Under the pieces are notes generated by a model, which had not been told where the DNA came from, did no database searches, and saw only the letters and a program-made list of their open reading frames with translations. Shown here in pieces: positions 35,538 to 45,557 of a stretch of 64,000 nucleotides of DNA. Numbering within the stretch: the first letter of the stretch is position 1; each line of letters opens with the position of its first letter. Source of the stretch: Sporothrix humicola (taxonomy: Eukaryota > Ascomycota > Sordariomycetes > Ophiostomatales > Ophiostomataceae); NCBI GenBank assembly GCA_021396245.1, contig WNYE01000043.1, forward strand, positions 248,001 to 312,000, in the 5' to 3' direction. The position numbers and the translations under genes were made by a program.

Positions 35538-38500
35538 CCCTTCCCCCTTCCCCCTTCCAGGAAGCCAGCCTCTCCTATCTCTCTGTCCATATTGCTTTTT
35601 CCAGTCCATATCCACGTTGTGCAACATCGGACAAGGCGCTCTTGAAACATGTCATACTTATATATTCCCCGGAAGAGGAAAATCAAAGCTGGATGCAACC
35701 CTTTTACTATTCTCTCCAGTCCCCTTTCTCTTTTTTTCTATCCCCTTCTCGCTTATGTAGGACATATGAGCACACAAGGCTATGCCGTTATTGATTGCCT
35801 CCCCTCCTCTTTCACCTCTATGCCTCTCTACCTCTTTTCCTCCTCGTTTTTCTCGCTTGTGAAATGCACGCACCCATGTGGTGGTCGGAAACGGGGATGT
35901 GAGAACGAAACAAATAGCTTTAAACAAACTTGGCCAAACACAAAGCTTCGGATACACACAGACTGCACAGAAGCACGCCTTTACGCATCTTATCTGGACA
36001 GAGGTCAAAGCACGTGTCCCGCCCGCCCTCCGTCCATCTTTACTTTTTTTGTCTTTCGGGCATTCTGTGCCTCTCCTTATGGGGAGCCGTGCTCAAGGTT
36101 GTTTCTTGTCCGTTGATCCCTCAAAAAGTGCGACCTAAATCCCCTGGAGAACGGCATCCAAGAACTCCCCAGTGTCCAATGATACGCTGTGAGCAAGCTA
36201 TTTGATTTTTTATGTGCCTTTTTGCTGACCTCCCTGGCCTGCCACCCTTTTTCTCTCTCTCCTCAGCATTGGACGCACAAATACAGTCGCAATCTGCAGT
36301 GTAACGCTGCGCTCGGATGCCTGTCAGGTTTTGGCTAAAGAGTTGGAGAACAGAAGAGGCTGTCCCTTTTTTTCTCACCATAAAAAAAAAAGAATAAAAG
36401 AAAAATGCTCTCATTTTTACCCCTGTCTTGTTGCTCAGTCTCACTGTTCTCACACTCAGTCCAAGCCGCTTGACGTGCCCAACTGCCATTGGCGATCGAC
36501 AAACCGGGGTAGATTTCTGCAGGGAAAATAGCTGGCAGAGCTGCAGAGTTGCAAACCGGTAGGCTTGTACTGTGTAATATAGAGTTTTCAGCACCGGAAA
36601 AGGGACAGGAACAGGAGATGCTGAGCCATCACTCCTGACTTCCCCGTTCGTTGGACGTTGTATTTGAGCATCACGCCTTGCCCTATTTTGATTGATCCAT
36701 GGGGAACGGGGCAAAGTATCGGTCCCGAAAGTAATGCGACTGTGAGGGTAAGAAACCAAAGGATCTCACCCTTGCAACAGAGGGAATTGCCGTTTGAAGT
36801 TTGTCCATGGGAAACGGCAATAACGCGAACATGTTCATGAGAGGACTGTGATGCTACTCACTGTCGTTGAGTCTGATAATGTCGTTCTGTTGTTTACTCC
36901 CTTGCTACACACTCCTTAAACATCGAACCACTGACGCCTTGAGACAGATCCCAAGAAAACAAACCAACAGCAAGATATTCCAACAGACAACCCAAGAGAT
37001 AAACCAACAGACATTTCGGAACTTTGCCCTGCTGAAGCCGGACCGGCCGACAAGGAAACAAGGATATGGAAATCAGAGACATGATACTTTGAGGGAGCAA
37101 GTACCAACATGAATGAACGGAGAATAAAAGAAAGTACACAAAGTCAAAGGAAGAAGAAAGAGATAATTAATTCAAGGTACAGCTTCAAGTACTGTACGGA
37201 GTAGAATGATAGAACTGGAACTGCGGGGAGAAATTGCGACAAAAGGAGAGACAAGCAGCCGTGCATCTGTCTTTGCGTCTGTTTTCTATCTTGTCTCGTC
37301 GAGAATTGATTAAAATGCTAAGGTACCTGACATTGACACTGACCTCAACGTCCAAGCATTCACGTGAAAGTGCCCTTTTATTTAATCAAAGATACACCAC
37401 ACGCGATATCGTGACAGTTTGTCTACGTCCAAACGTGGTAAGCCAAGCAGTCACAAGAATCAAATAGAAAAAGAAAGGGGAGAAGGGATGCTGTCAAATA
37501 CACGTGCTCGTGCCTGTTGGCAACGCAAGGGGCAAAAGCGAGAAAAAGAGGTGTGATGAATAAAGTGTGTGCCTTGACTGCTACTTTCCACCTCAAGTTG
37601 GGATGGAACAGCCCCCAAGTGGTGATTTACGAAACGGCTTCACACCCTCTTCTTCGCTCGTTACCATGTCCCTTACAGCCCATACAGCCCTTACAGCTTC
37701 ACAATTCTCCCACGGCGTGGCCCGTAATTAAAGGGGAGATATCTGTCGGCAGGGACGACTTATCCGGGTAGCATCTGAAGTTGTGATTTGTACCCTTTTA
37801 TTGTTGCTGATTTCTATTATTCATCTCTCCTTTACATCCCTTGATTCTATCACCTCTTACAGCACTGCGCTTTGTACTTGTACGTCGTGATAACTCGAAA
37901 TTCGTGCAATATAATGCGTTCATTAAAGCTGTAGCTCGTCTATTCCGTACGGAGAATTTTCTCGTAAATTGTCGGCGTACCGCGAAGTAGTATCCCTTTC
38001 ATTCTCCCCCTTCCAATCTTCTTTTCATCAGATGCAGGCACCCGAGTCCAATAGTTCACAAGGGGCTGCAAAGGGACACACCAGTATGCCGTACATGCGC
38101 TGTGTTCGATCCATAGAAGTGACAACACGGTCCCTTTTTCATGAACATGACCATGAACATCGACACGGACTGCCCGCTGTGGGTTCGTGTCACCGTCCGG
38201 TTCTCCCCTGCCGTTCCTTTCCTTTTCTCTTTCTTCCTTGGCCTGTGTAAATCTGATACTCGCACCCATGCCTGCCAGGTTTCCCAGCTTCCAAAACTCG
38301 CCAGTGAACTCATGTTGTGCCCTGTTGCGTCCGGTTGCGTCCTGGTGTCATGAGATCCCAGCTATTCTAGGCGCCTATCCGGTAATTCTCTTTTTTGGGG
38401 CTTCTGATCAATCAGCCCACCCTAGCCATCGATGCAGCCAAAGGAAAGAGAAAAATGCAGCCAGCCGAGCTGCCCAGAGCCCTCCCAGCCCTCCAGGACC

Positions 38501-39213
38501 GTCTTTGGTCTAGGGATGTTGCACAAAGGCGTTCGTGCAGGCATCTTATTGGGGCTATCGATAGTTCTTGTGCGACCATGACCTTGTTTGTGCTTCCAGC
38601 TCCGTTCCAGGACCGGCATGACTATTCACTCTTTTTTTTTGAGGCTGGCTTGTTGGCTTTTGTTTGTGTCACGCGAAGACCCCTGAACTGAACTGGACGA
38701 CGGAAAAGCAGGGAAAAGAAGAGGCTAGAACGAAGGAAAAAGCAAAGAAGAAGAGCGATAGAAGGGACAAGAGAACAAGCGAAGGAGGCGAGAAGAAAGA
38801 AAAGAGACAGAAGCGGAAAGATGAGGCGAACTGCTCCAGGGTAGCCCTGTCTGTCTGCCTATCTGTCTGTCTCCGTCTTTTGTCCTTGTCTTTGTTTCTG
38901 CCAACCGCCTGCCTGCCTCATCGTGTTGTCCAATGGCGCAGATTTCGCGTTGCACAGAAGCTCGTGATGGGAAGAGATATGCGAGAGAGAAGAGAAAGAA
39001 AAGGAGAAAAAGAAGGAGAGAATAAACGGCGAGGCCGGGTGAAAGAAGGGTGTTGGAAGAATCGTTTTATTTTCTCGCTAAGAGAATGCGCCATTGTGCT
39101 CGTCCATGCCGTCCATATTCCTTCCATGCTGTTTTCTTTGAATGCCTGCGAACGCCTGCGAGCGCCTCTTGCCTCATAACGTTGCACCCTGACGCTTGCT
39201 TGACGCCGCTCTC

Positions 39214-39895
39214 TCACGCCCCCTTGTACTCATACCGCAGCCGGTTCAGCTCCCGCTCGGGGTCCACGCCCGCCATTGTGACTTTGGAGAGCAAAACCAC
39301 GCCATAGACGGCTGCCGGCAGACTTCCCAGAAGCTGGTATGGAGTGCTGGATGCTGAAACGCCGCTTCTCGGAATAAAGAGGGACAGCAGGAGCATGGCA
39401 CACAGCCCCAGGTTGAGGAAAGGGAGATACTGCTCGAGCGGCGGCGGATGCCCCGAAAGCGACATTTGGAAAACGGCCGCTGACTCTGGACTCTTGCCCT
39501 TGATGTCGGCACCGCTCCACGCGTCCAGCGCGCGGATGCCCGTCTTGGTGGGTGTCTGCTGGTGGACGAGGAATGCCGTGGCGGCGAGCGACGAGATGCC
39601 AAGCAGCGAGACAATGGCCGTTGAAGGTGAGCCTGACGAGAAACAGGCTATCAAAAAGGGCACGACTGCCAGGGCCGGTACGGCCAGCAGCACCTGGCGG
39701 AACTGCTCGTTGCGCTTCTTGTTCTGGTCGACGAGCGACTGAATAAGCGTATCTTGTTCTGGTAGTGTTAGAAGAGCCTTTTAAGCTTGAAAACGATGTA
39801 AACTCACCCTCTTCATCGAGAACGTCTGGCTCGTCCGAATGGGCGTCGTCGTCAGTCACGTAGCGAAACGCGCGACGGAGGCGCGCTGTATCCAT
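39214..39895 (-). CDS. conserved four-span membrane protein
   Basis: Two exons (39895-39808, 39758-39214) around a 49-bp intron give 210 aa. The N-terminus is short and acidic, with DTARLRRAFRYV at the start, and a helix (QDTLIQSLVDQNKKRNEQFRQV) precedes the first span. Four hydrophobic segments follow: VLLAVPALAVVPFLIACF, a second near AIVSLLGISSLAATAFLV, a third at YLPFLNLGLCAMLLLSLFI, and a fourth at LLGSLPAAVYGVVLLSKV. No cleavable signal peptide is visible and I do not recognise the family name. It is divergent from the COA1-like gene with about 470 bp between starts, so a shared promoter is possible. Confidence 0.8.
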
Positions 39896-40367
39896 ATTAG
39901 CGTATCAAATGGCGTGTATGTTGTGTGTATTTCAGCGCTGTTGATGCAAAATTTCAGGGCGTCCTCATTTCATCTTGTTTTTGGTGATGGAGAGAGATGA
40001 CAGATTGCCCCTTTTCTTTTGTTTTCCTTTTCTTCTTTCGCCTCTTCGCACCTTCCGTCTGATGTCGTCGCGTGCCTGCCTGTTTGCCTGCTTCATCATG
40101 ACGTGTGTTTTAGGGTGCATGCACTAAAGCGCACCACCCACCCACAATACACATGCACCTAAACGAGTTCCGATAAGGTCCCGCGATACGGGGTTTTCTC
40201 CAATGGCGGGACCGTGGGACCTTCCTCTCACACCAAATAGCCAAAAGATCAGTCCATATCAACGACCACCGACAACATCCCACCGTCCGAACACAAAACA
40301 GCCAAGGAGGGCCCCGGATTGTGCCTCCAGTTGTTTCCCGACGACTTTATACTCACATACACACACA
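39896..40367. other. bidirectional promoter region
   Basis: 472 bp between the divergent starts of the four-span membrane protein and the COA1-like gene. It contains repeated CTGCC(T)-type words near 40070-40095. No defined site recognised. Confidence 0.5.
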
Positions 40368-41153
40368 ATGCTGTCCACAGCGGCCGGCAGAAGGGCCCTG
40401 ACGGCGGGTCTGTTGCGCCCACAGCCCCTCGGCCTCCGTTTGTCGCATGCAACTCGCCCGACATTTCTCCTCCTCTCTTCGCCCACCCCCTCCTCCTTCT
40501 CAACCTCTCTCCGCACACAGGTCTCCGCACCAAAACCCGGCGACGGCCCGCTCATGGAGCGGCGAGCCGACCGCGAACTGCCCGACGTCATCAAGGGCCG
40601 TTTCCGCTGGTCGCGCACACTGCCCTGGTTCCTGTTGATTGTGGCCGGCTGCAGTGTCGCCATTTTCAACTACCAGAAAGCCTCGAGCCCCGTCGTGGCC
40701 TCGACGCTCTATGCCCTGCGCACATCCCCCCGCGCCCGCGCCTACCTGGGCGACGAGGTCTACTTCCAGCAGCGGATCCCGTGGATTGCCGGCGAGATGA
40801 ACCAGATGCGCGGCCGCATCAACATTAGCTTCATGGTCAAGGGCACGCGCAACAACGGCCGCATGCGCTTTACGAGCCTTCGGCCAACGCCGCGCGGCGT
40901 GTTTGAGACGATCGAGTGGAGCTTGGAGACGACCGACGGCCGCAAGATTGATCTGCTGGAAGATGTCACCAACGATCCCTTCCGCGGCATCCAGATCCTG
41001 CCCGAGGAGTATGTCGAGACAATGGTCGAGGAGTTTGGCGCCGTTCCACCACCAGGCGGCGTCCATGGCGAGCACGGCGATGCTGTGATCTCGGCGAATG
41101 CGCTGGAGCCGGTCAAGGAGACGCGCGGTTTCCGTCAACCGACAAAGCGGTGA
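40368..41153 (+). CDS. coa1: cytochrome c oxidase assembly factor, Coa1-like (DUF1783)
   Basis: Mitochondrial inner-membrane factor that helps Cox1 mature during complex IV assembly. Single exon, 261 aa from the ATG at 40368. The frame is open further upstream to 40203, but the chosen start gives a good presequence rich in Arg, Ser, Ala and Leu and almost free of acids. One membrane span lies at about residues 84-101 (TLPWFLLIVAGCSVAIF). The Coa1 region follows, with YFQQRIPWIAGEMNQMRGRINISFMVKGT and then EWSLETTDGRKIDLLE. The architecture of presequence, one span and an intermembrane-space domain matches the family. It is divergent from the 39.2-kb gene and convergent with the uL3m gene, also mitochondrial. 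Confidence 0.88.
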   Translation: MLSTAAGRRALTAGLLRPQPLGLRLSHATRPTFLLLSSPTPSSFSTSLRTQVSAPKPGDGPLMERRADRELPDVIKGRFRWSRTLPWFLLIVAGCSVAIFNYQKASSPVVASTLYALRTSPRARAYLGDEVYFQQRIPWIAGEMNQMRGRINISFMVKGTRNNGRMRFTSLRPTPRGVFETIEWSLETTDGRKIDLLEDVTNDPFRGIQILPEEYVETMVEEFGAVPPPGGVHGEHGDAVISANALEPVKETRGFRQPTKR

Positions 41154-41516
41154 TGAGATGGGGGGAAGGAGACACAAATAAGAAAGAAAGAAAAGAAAAC
41201 AAAACATTGTAAATACAGGGACGGCTCGTGGGATTGAGCGTTGTCATTTGGGTCGGGATAGAGTGCGAGGTTCTCATACTTGTTCTGCATTCTGCATTGC
41301 GCTTTACTCTCTTCTACATTGTACACATAGCCATATTTATGAGAAAATGAAGTAACCATCGAGAAGTTTGACATGCATGAAAATAATGAAAAAGATGACT
41401 CAATGAAAACGTAATGTCAATACATATCTACTATCGGTACACGAGACGCCTCGATTTTATGAGAATATACAGTCGCTATTTTCTTTCCTTCCTCTCAACA
41501 GTCACCCCCCCTAAAC
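41154..41516. other. convergent 3' intergenic region
   Basis: 363 bp between the COA1-like and uL3m stop codons. A/T-rich with several TATA-like words, consistent with overlapping 3' UTRs. Nothing else seen. Confidence 0.6.
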
Positions 41517-42752
41517 TCATGCTCTTGTTTCTGGTGCCGGAGGCTCTGTCGGCGTCTCCAGAATCTCCTCCGGGATAGATGCAACAAACTCGGCCTCTTC
41601 GCTTGCCTGCTCCTCCGCAGCGCTCACATTCTCCTCGATCGACAGGCTCGAGAAACCCTTTGCCATCAGCTCGCTAATACGGCCCTCACGGCGGGCCTGC
41701 TTCAGCTCCAGGTGACGGACACGCGCAGCCTCGAGGTTCGCGGCCGCATTCGGCGTGCGGGACTCGACCAGTGTGCGGGTCTTCTCGATAAACTCGGCAG
41801 GCGGTGGCGGCTTCTTGATGGCGTCCTGGATCTTCACAAGAGCGCCCTTGGGGCCGCCGACGGCGCCCTTGACCAGAATAATGCCGAGGTCGTTGTCGAC
41901 CTGCAGGACGTTGAGGTTCTGGACCGTCACGCGCTCGTTGCCCATGCGACCCGGCATCCTCTTGCCTGGCATCACGCGGCTACCACTGCCCTGCGAGGGA
42001 CCCGTCGTACCGATCGTGCGGTGGTTCAGCGAGTTACCGTGCGACTTCTCCTGGCCCTTGAAGCCGTGGCGCTTCATACCACCGGCAAAACCGAAACCGC
42101 GCGAGTTGGACCGCACGTCGACCCACTGGCCCACGTGGAACCAGTCGGGCTGCAGCAGAAGGCCGGGCTGCAGCAGGCCCTCCTTGGTGCGCACGTGGAA
42201 CTCGGCCAGGTGCTGCTTGGGCGCAATGCCCTTTGCCTCGTAGTATCCGAGCTGCGGCGCCGTTACGGTCGTTGCCCGCTTTGTGCCGCTGCCAATCTGC
42301 ACGGCCCAGTAGCCGTTCTTGGCGCGTGTCTTGTTGGCCACGACCTGCACGTTGTCGAGCTCGAGCACCGTGCACGGGATGCGGGTGCCGCTCTTGCTGT
42401 AAAACGCCGTCATGCCGCGCTTGATGGCCAAAAGACCCGTCCGCAGCGGCGTCGTGTTCTCTCTGCGCTTGAGGGCGGCCGCCGGGCCCGTTGTCGGTGC
42501 AGGCAGGCCAGAGGACACCTGGTTGAAGCGTGTGGGCTTGGAGCCTCGCCGCGGCGCTGAGCTCCAGCCGTACTTGACACCACGGCGACCCTCGACAAAA
42601 CGGCCGGCCATGGCCAGAGAAAGAGGCGCTGTTGCTGCTGTTGTGTTGTGTGTTGCGTTGCTGGTCGCTATTAATTGTGTCGTTGCCGCCGAGTCTGTCG
42701 TCACCGCCCGCTGCAGGCCCGCCCAGCACCGCGGTAGTAACCGGGGCGCCAT
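41517..42752 (-). CDS. mrpl9: mitochondrial large-subunit ribosomal protein uL3m
   Basis: Core protein of the mitochondrial large ribosomal subunit, near the peptidyl-transferase centre. Single exon, 411 aa from the ATG at 42752. The longer frame to 42965 is leader-like and is rejected. A Thr/Ala-rich presequence comes first. The L3 fold begins near residue 108 with TGLLAIKRGMTAFY, followed by GTRIPCTVLELDNVQVV. The diagnostic block GGMKRHGFKGQEKSHG is followed by HRTIGTTGPSQGSGSRV and PGKRMPGRMG. The Glu/Ala-rich tail of ~80 residues beyond the L3 core is an extension. It is divergent from the CCDC25-like gene with 468 bp between starts. Confidence 0.95.
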   Translation of the reverse strand: MAPRLLPRCWAGLQRAVTTDSAATTQLIATSNATHNTTAATAPLSLAMAGRFVEGRRGVKYGWSSAPRRGSKPTRFNQVSSGLPAPTTGPAAALKRRENTTPLRTGLLAIKRGMTAFYSKSGTRIPCTVLELDNVQVVANKTRAKNGYWAVQIGSGTKRATTVTAPQLGYYEAKGIAPKQHLAEFHVRTKEGLLQPGLLLQPDWFHVGQWVDVRSNSRGFGFAGGMKRHGFKGQEKSHGNSLNHRTIGTTGPSQGSGSRVMPGKRMPGRMGNERVTVQNLNVLQVDNDLGIILVKGAVGGPKGALVKIQDAIKKPPPPAEFIEKTRTLVESRTPNAAANLEAARVRHLELKQARREGRISELMAKGFSSLSIEENVSAAEEQASEEAEFVASIPEEILETPTEPPAPETRA

Positions 42753-43220
42753 TGCGATTGTGTTGTGAATGTGTTGTTGTAGTGTGAAAGGTTGTTGAGG
42801 AGAAAAAGGAGGGATTGAAAGAGAGAAAGTCGGCGTCGGTGGGCGCAAAAGTCGTGTCGTGATACGGCACGGCCAATTGAGTCGTTTGCGCGCTAGTCGG
42901 ATTGTCGCTGGGGGTTCGGTCGGTCGCGTACTGGGCACCTCTTCTGCAGTCGAACGATTTTTCAAAAAGTGAAGCTATTCGTGTGGTTAGTGAGAAAAAA
43001 TTCAAGGGAGCTCAGACCCGCTTAATTGGTTAGCGGTGTTTGGCACGTTTATGCACTAATGCGAACTACAAACGGGCGGATTATCGTGTACCTGCATACT
43101 CACCGGCCAAATTCGAGATTCTCGCCAACTTCAGTCACCGTCACAACCCTCGCAAGAAGCGACCCAAAACCGACTCTCGTCTGCTGAAGCGAGGTGCAAA
43201 ACCTACGAGGTCGGCCAAAC
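42753..43220. other. bidirectional promoter region
   Basis: 468 bp between the divergent starts of uL3m and the CCDC25-like gene. No named regulatory site recognised; C/T-rich next to uL3m in its own sense. Confidence 0.5.
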
Positions 43221-44132
43221 ATGGTGTACTACTTTACATCGACGGTCGTGGACCCGTCGGCGTACATCTACGTCGGCAAAGACAAGTTTGAAAGTGAGTC
43301 AGTGGAGTGTGCTTTTATGAGAATCTAAGCTCTTATACCGGTGTAAGGTGGTTCGAAACTAACACATGTGTGATAATAGATGAGGACTTGATCAAGTTTG
43401 GCTGGGAGGAGGATGTGTGGTGAGTCTCTCGAACTTTTGATTTTGAGTCTAGTGTAATGAGGGCCAAAGACTGACAAATTTATAAAGGGTACGTTTCAAT
43501 AAAGAATTAAATTCAAATAAATTTGTGAAAATCTTCTAACATATCCAGTTCCACGTCGACAAGCTGTCGAGTGCACATATTTATCTCAGACTCCCCGAAG
43601 GCGATTCGTGGGAGAACATTCCCGAAGATCTGGTCACGGATCTGGCCCAGTTGACCAAAGCCAACTCGATCGAAGGTAGGTTTATCTACTACTGAACAAA
43701 AAAACTCAAGATAACCACTAACACCCCCCAGGCAACAAGAAGGACAACATCACAATCATCTACACGCCGTGGTCGAACCTGAAAAAAGACGGAAGTATGG
43801 CTGTCGGACAGGTCAGCTTCAAGGACCAGAAAAAGGTCAAGCGCGTGCTGGTGCCGCAGCGGGAAAACGCCATTGTCAACCGGCTGAACAAGACCAAGGT
43901 CGAGAAGCACCCGGACCTGCGTCAGGAGCGGGAGGACCGGCAGCGCGAGCTGCGCAAACGGGTGCAGGCCAGCCAACAGGCGCGCAAGAAGGAAGACGCT
44001 CGTATCGCCAAGGAGCGTCAGGAGATCAAGTACCGCAAGGACCATGCATACGACGACCTGTTTACCGAGGAGAACATGGAGGAGTCGAGCAACCAGAACC
44101 GCGGCGAGGACTGGGAGGACGATTTCATGTAG
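43221..44132 (+). CDS. CCDC25/Jlp2-like NFACT-R domain protein
   Basis: Homologue of animal CCDC25 and yeast Jlp2; NFACT-R proteins are linked to ribosome-associated or nucleic-acid binding, and the exact fungal role is unclear. Exons: 43221-43293, 43380-43419, 43488 (one nucleotide), 43549-43675 and 43732-44132; total 642 nt, 213 aa. Motifs: MVYYFTSTVVDPSAYIYVGKDKFE, NEDLIKFGWEEDVW, FHVDKLSSAHIYLRLPEGD, YTPWSNLKKDGSM, then a charged coiled coil from about residue 140 and an acidic end (DWEDDFM). The single G at 43488 completes the Trp codon of EDVWFHVDK. It is flanked by AG upstream and GTACGT downstream, and both introns have a donor and a branch site. Skipping the G shifts the frame. AATAAA follows the stop by 40 bp. 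Confidence 0.9.
43488..43488 (+). other. predicted single-nucleotide exon
   Basis: The upstream intron 43420-43487 starts GTGAGT, has CTGAC and ends AAAG. The downstream intron 43489-43548 starts GTACGT, has CTAAC and ends CCAG. One G remains between them and joins TG to form TGG (Trp). It could also be seen as two-step (recursive) splicing of one 129-nt interval. Confidence 0.7.
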
Positions 44133-44171
44133 GGGGGACAGATGCAACATTTGATTTGGTCTGCTTGGTTA

Positions 44172-44177
44172 AATAAA
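44172..44177 (+). terminator. AATAAA polyadenylation-like signal
   Basis: AATAAA 40 bp after the stop of the CCDC25-like gene, in the 144-bp gap to the convergent PITH gene. Confidence 0.45.
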
Positions 44178-44276
44178 CGGTTCATAAATAGCGTTACAAT
44201 GCATTCGTTTCTCGCGATATCTCATACATGTTTTCCCCGTGGTATCTCTTCTTCTGTTGTTCTTATTTTTCCCTCC

Positions 44277-44981
44277 TTATTTTCCCCGTCCACTCCCGCC
44301 AATATTGCTTCCCATCTGGTTTACCGACATGCCCTTCAGAGCGTGATCTGCCGGATTCGCTGCAGCCTCGTACAGAATGTTGACGGGCGCGCGGCCCAGC
44401 TGCATCCACTCGCCGCGGAAGCCCAGGTAGCTGATCCGCGTCACGTCCTCCTCGCCGTCGCCGAAATTGTCTGGGAAGAAAAGCGCAAGTCGCCGCACTT
44501 GGCCAAAGATGGCGCGCTTGACGGCAAACTCTTGGATGTCGGACGTCTGGGCGAGCTCAAAGGTCTGCGTCGCGTGCTTGGCGTCGGCCTCCTCCTCGGC
44601 CGACTGGAAATCGAGATCGTCGCGGTTCTGGAAGACATGCAGCGTCTTGGGTGCCGAGTCCGAGGCCGATGTCCTCAACAAAATGGCGTGCAGCTTGACC
44701 TGCCCCGTAAAGGGCACATGCATCAGCAGCTGCTCATCGACGTCGCTGGCGAGCTCGGGCTCTTCTGTCAGGCGCTGGTCCCAGGTCTTTTGCACAATTT
44801 TGCGTCCGGCTCCCGACTCGGCTTCGTTGAGTGTGATGACTTGAGAAAAGTCGACGTGCTGGTAGAGTGAGAACTGGAGTGCGGGGGTGATGTCGTCGGA
44901 GTGGTCGTGGTCATGGTCGTGGTCGTGGCCGTGGTCGTGTCCGCCATGGCCGGCGTGTTCGTCGTGGCAATGATGGGACAT
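44277..44981 (-). CDS. PITH-domain protein with His/Asp-rich N-terminus
   Basis: The PITH domain is named after the C-terminal proteasome-interacting region of thioredoxin-like protein TXNL1; stand-alone PITH proteins (PITHD1-type) occur across eukaryotes. Single exon, 234 aa from the ATG at 44981; the frame up to 45098 is leader. Residues 1-30 are dominated by His, Asp and Gly (MSHHCHDEHAGHGGHDHGHD...), a likely metal-binding segment. The PITH fold covers about residues 37-205: LYQHVDFSQVITLNE, DEQLLMHVPFTGQVKLHAILL, LHVFQNRDDLDF, and the characteristic GQVRRLALFFPDNFGDGEEDVTRISYLGFRGEW. It converges on the CCDC25-like gene, stops 144 bp apart, so the 3' UTRs probably overlap. Confidence 0.92.
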   Translation of the reverse strand: MSHHCHDEHAGHGGHDHGHDHDHDHDHSDDITPALQFSLYQHVDFSQVITLNEAESGAGRKIVQKTWDQRLTEEPELASDVDEQLLMHVPFTGQVKLHAILLRTSASDSAPKTLHVFQNRDDLDFQSAEEEADAKHATQTFELAQTSDIQEFAVKRAIFGQVRRLALFFPDNFGDGEEDVTRISYLGFRGEWMQLGRAPVNILYEAAANPADHALKGMSVNQMGSNIGGSGRGK

Positions 44982-45557
44982 TGTGAAGAAAAATATATAC
45001 AAAATTGAGTTGTTTAAAGTCTCAATATGTGATGTGTTGACGTTGTTGTTTGCGAAAGGAAAGAAGGGTCTTGCCAAAGAGGTATGACGTTTGTCCACAG
45101 CTCCTTCTTAGAGGGGTAGCTCGCCCAAAGCTTAGCGCCTCAAAAAGAAAAACACAGGGACCGGCACATGGCAGTTGGGTTTAGATTTAGCGGGTCGCAC
45201 CTGCCTGACAAACGGGTTTTAGTGGCCAATAGCAGAGCCGAATTTTCTTGAATTCGAGGCAAGAGCGCAGCCTCGATAAACACGGCTGTGGACATCACTA
45301 AAATAAAAAAAAGTTTCTAGATCTTCTACGAAATCAACACCACGACACAGCTCGCAACATACCACGACGACGGCTTACCGCGGCCTCTCAACCCCTCTGC
45401 TGCCATGGCTGCGATAAAGGCATCCACATATACCACCCAATACCCTTTGCGGTGACTTTAAACCGGCCCTTTTCACTCTCTCGGCCATCACGCGACCTCC
45501 GACCTCGCTTCGTCTCTCCTCCCCCCTCCCTCCTCTCTCCCCTCACACACGCCGGTC
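44982..45557. other. bidirectional promoter region
   Basis: 576 bp between the divergent PITH gene and the 45.6-kb mitochondrial hypothetical. C/T-rich just before 45558. No defined site recognised. Confidence 0.5.

Larger units (their letters stand above)
31266..39213. other. 8-kb gene-free region with a purine-to-pyrimidine switch
   Basis: No supportable gene. From about 31.4 to 34.1 kb the + strand is strongly purine-rich, that is, C/T-rich in the sense of the 1560-residue gene that starts at 31265. From about 34.7 to 36.1 kb the + strand is C/T-rich. Short tandem repeats occur at 32773-32799, 35282-35308 and 35466-35537. About 38.7-39.1 kb is again purine-rich. Long leaders, promoters or noncoding transcripts are plausible; none can be delimited from sequence alone. 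Confidence 0.5.

Noticed and set aside
40203..40367. in-frame upstream extension of the COA1-like protein
   Set aside because: Would bury the presequence behind 55 residues of Pro/Thr/His-rich leader; the ATG at 40368 gives the expected mitochondrial N-terminus.
41712..42560. 282-codon plus-strand open frame
   Set aside because: Antisense to uL3m, whose frame carries clear ribosomal-protein motifs.
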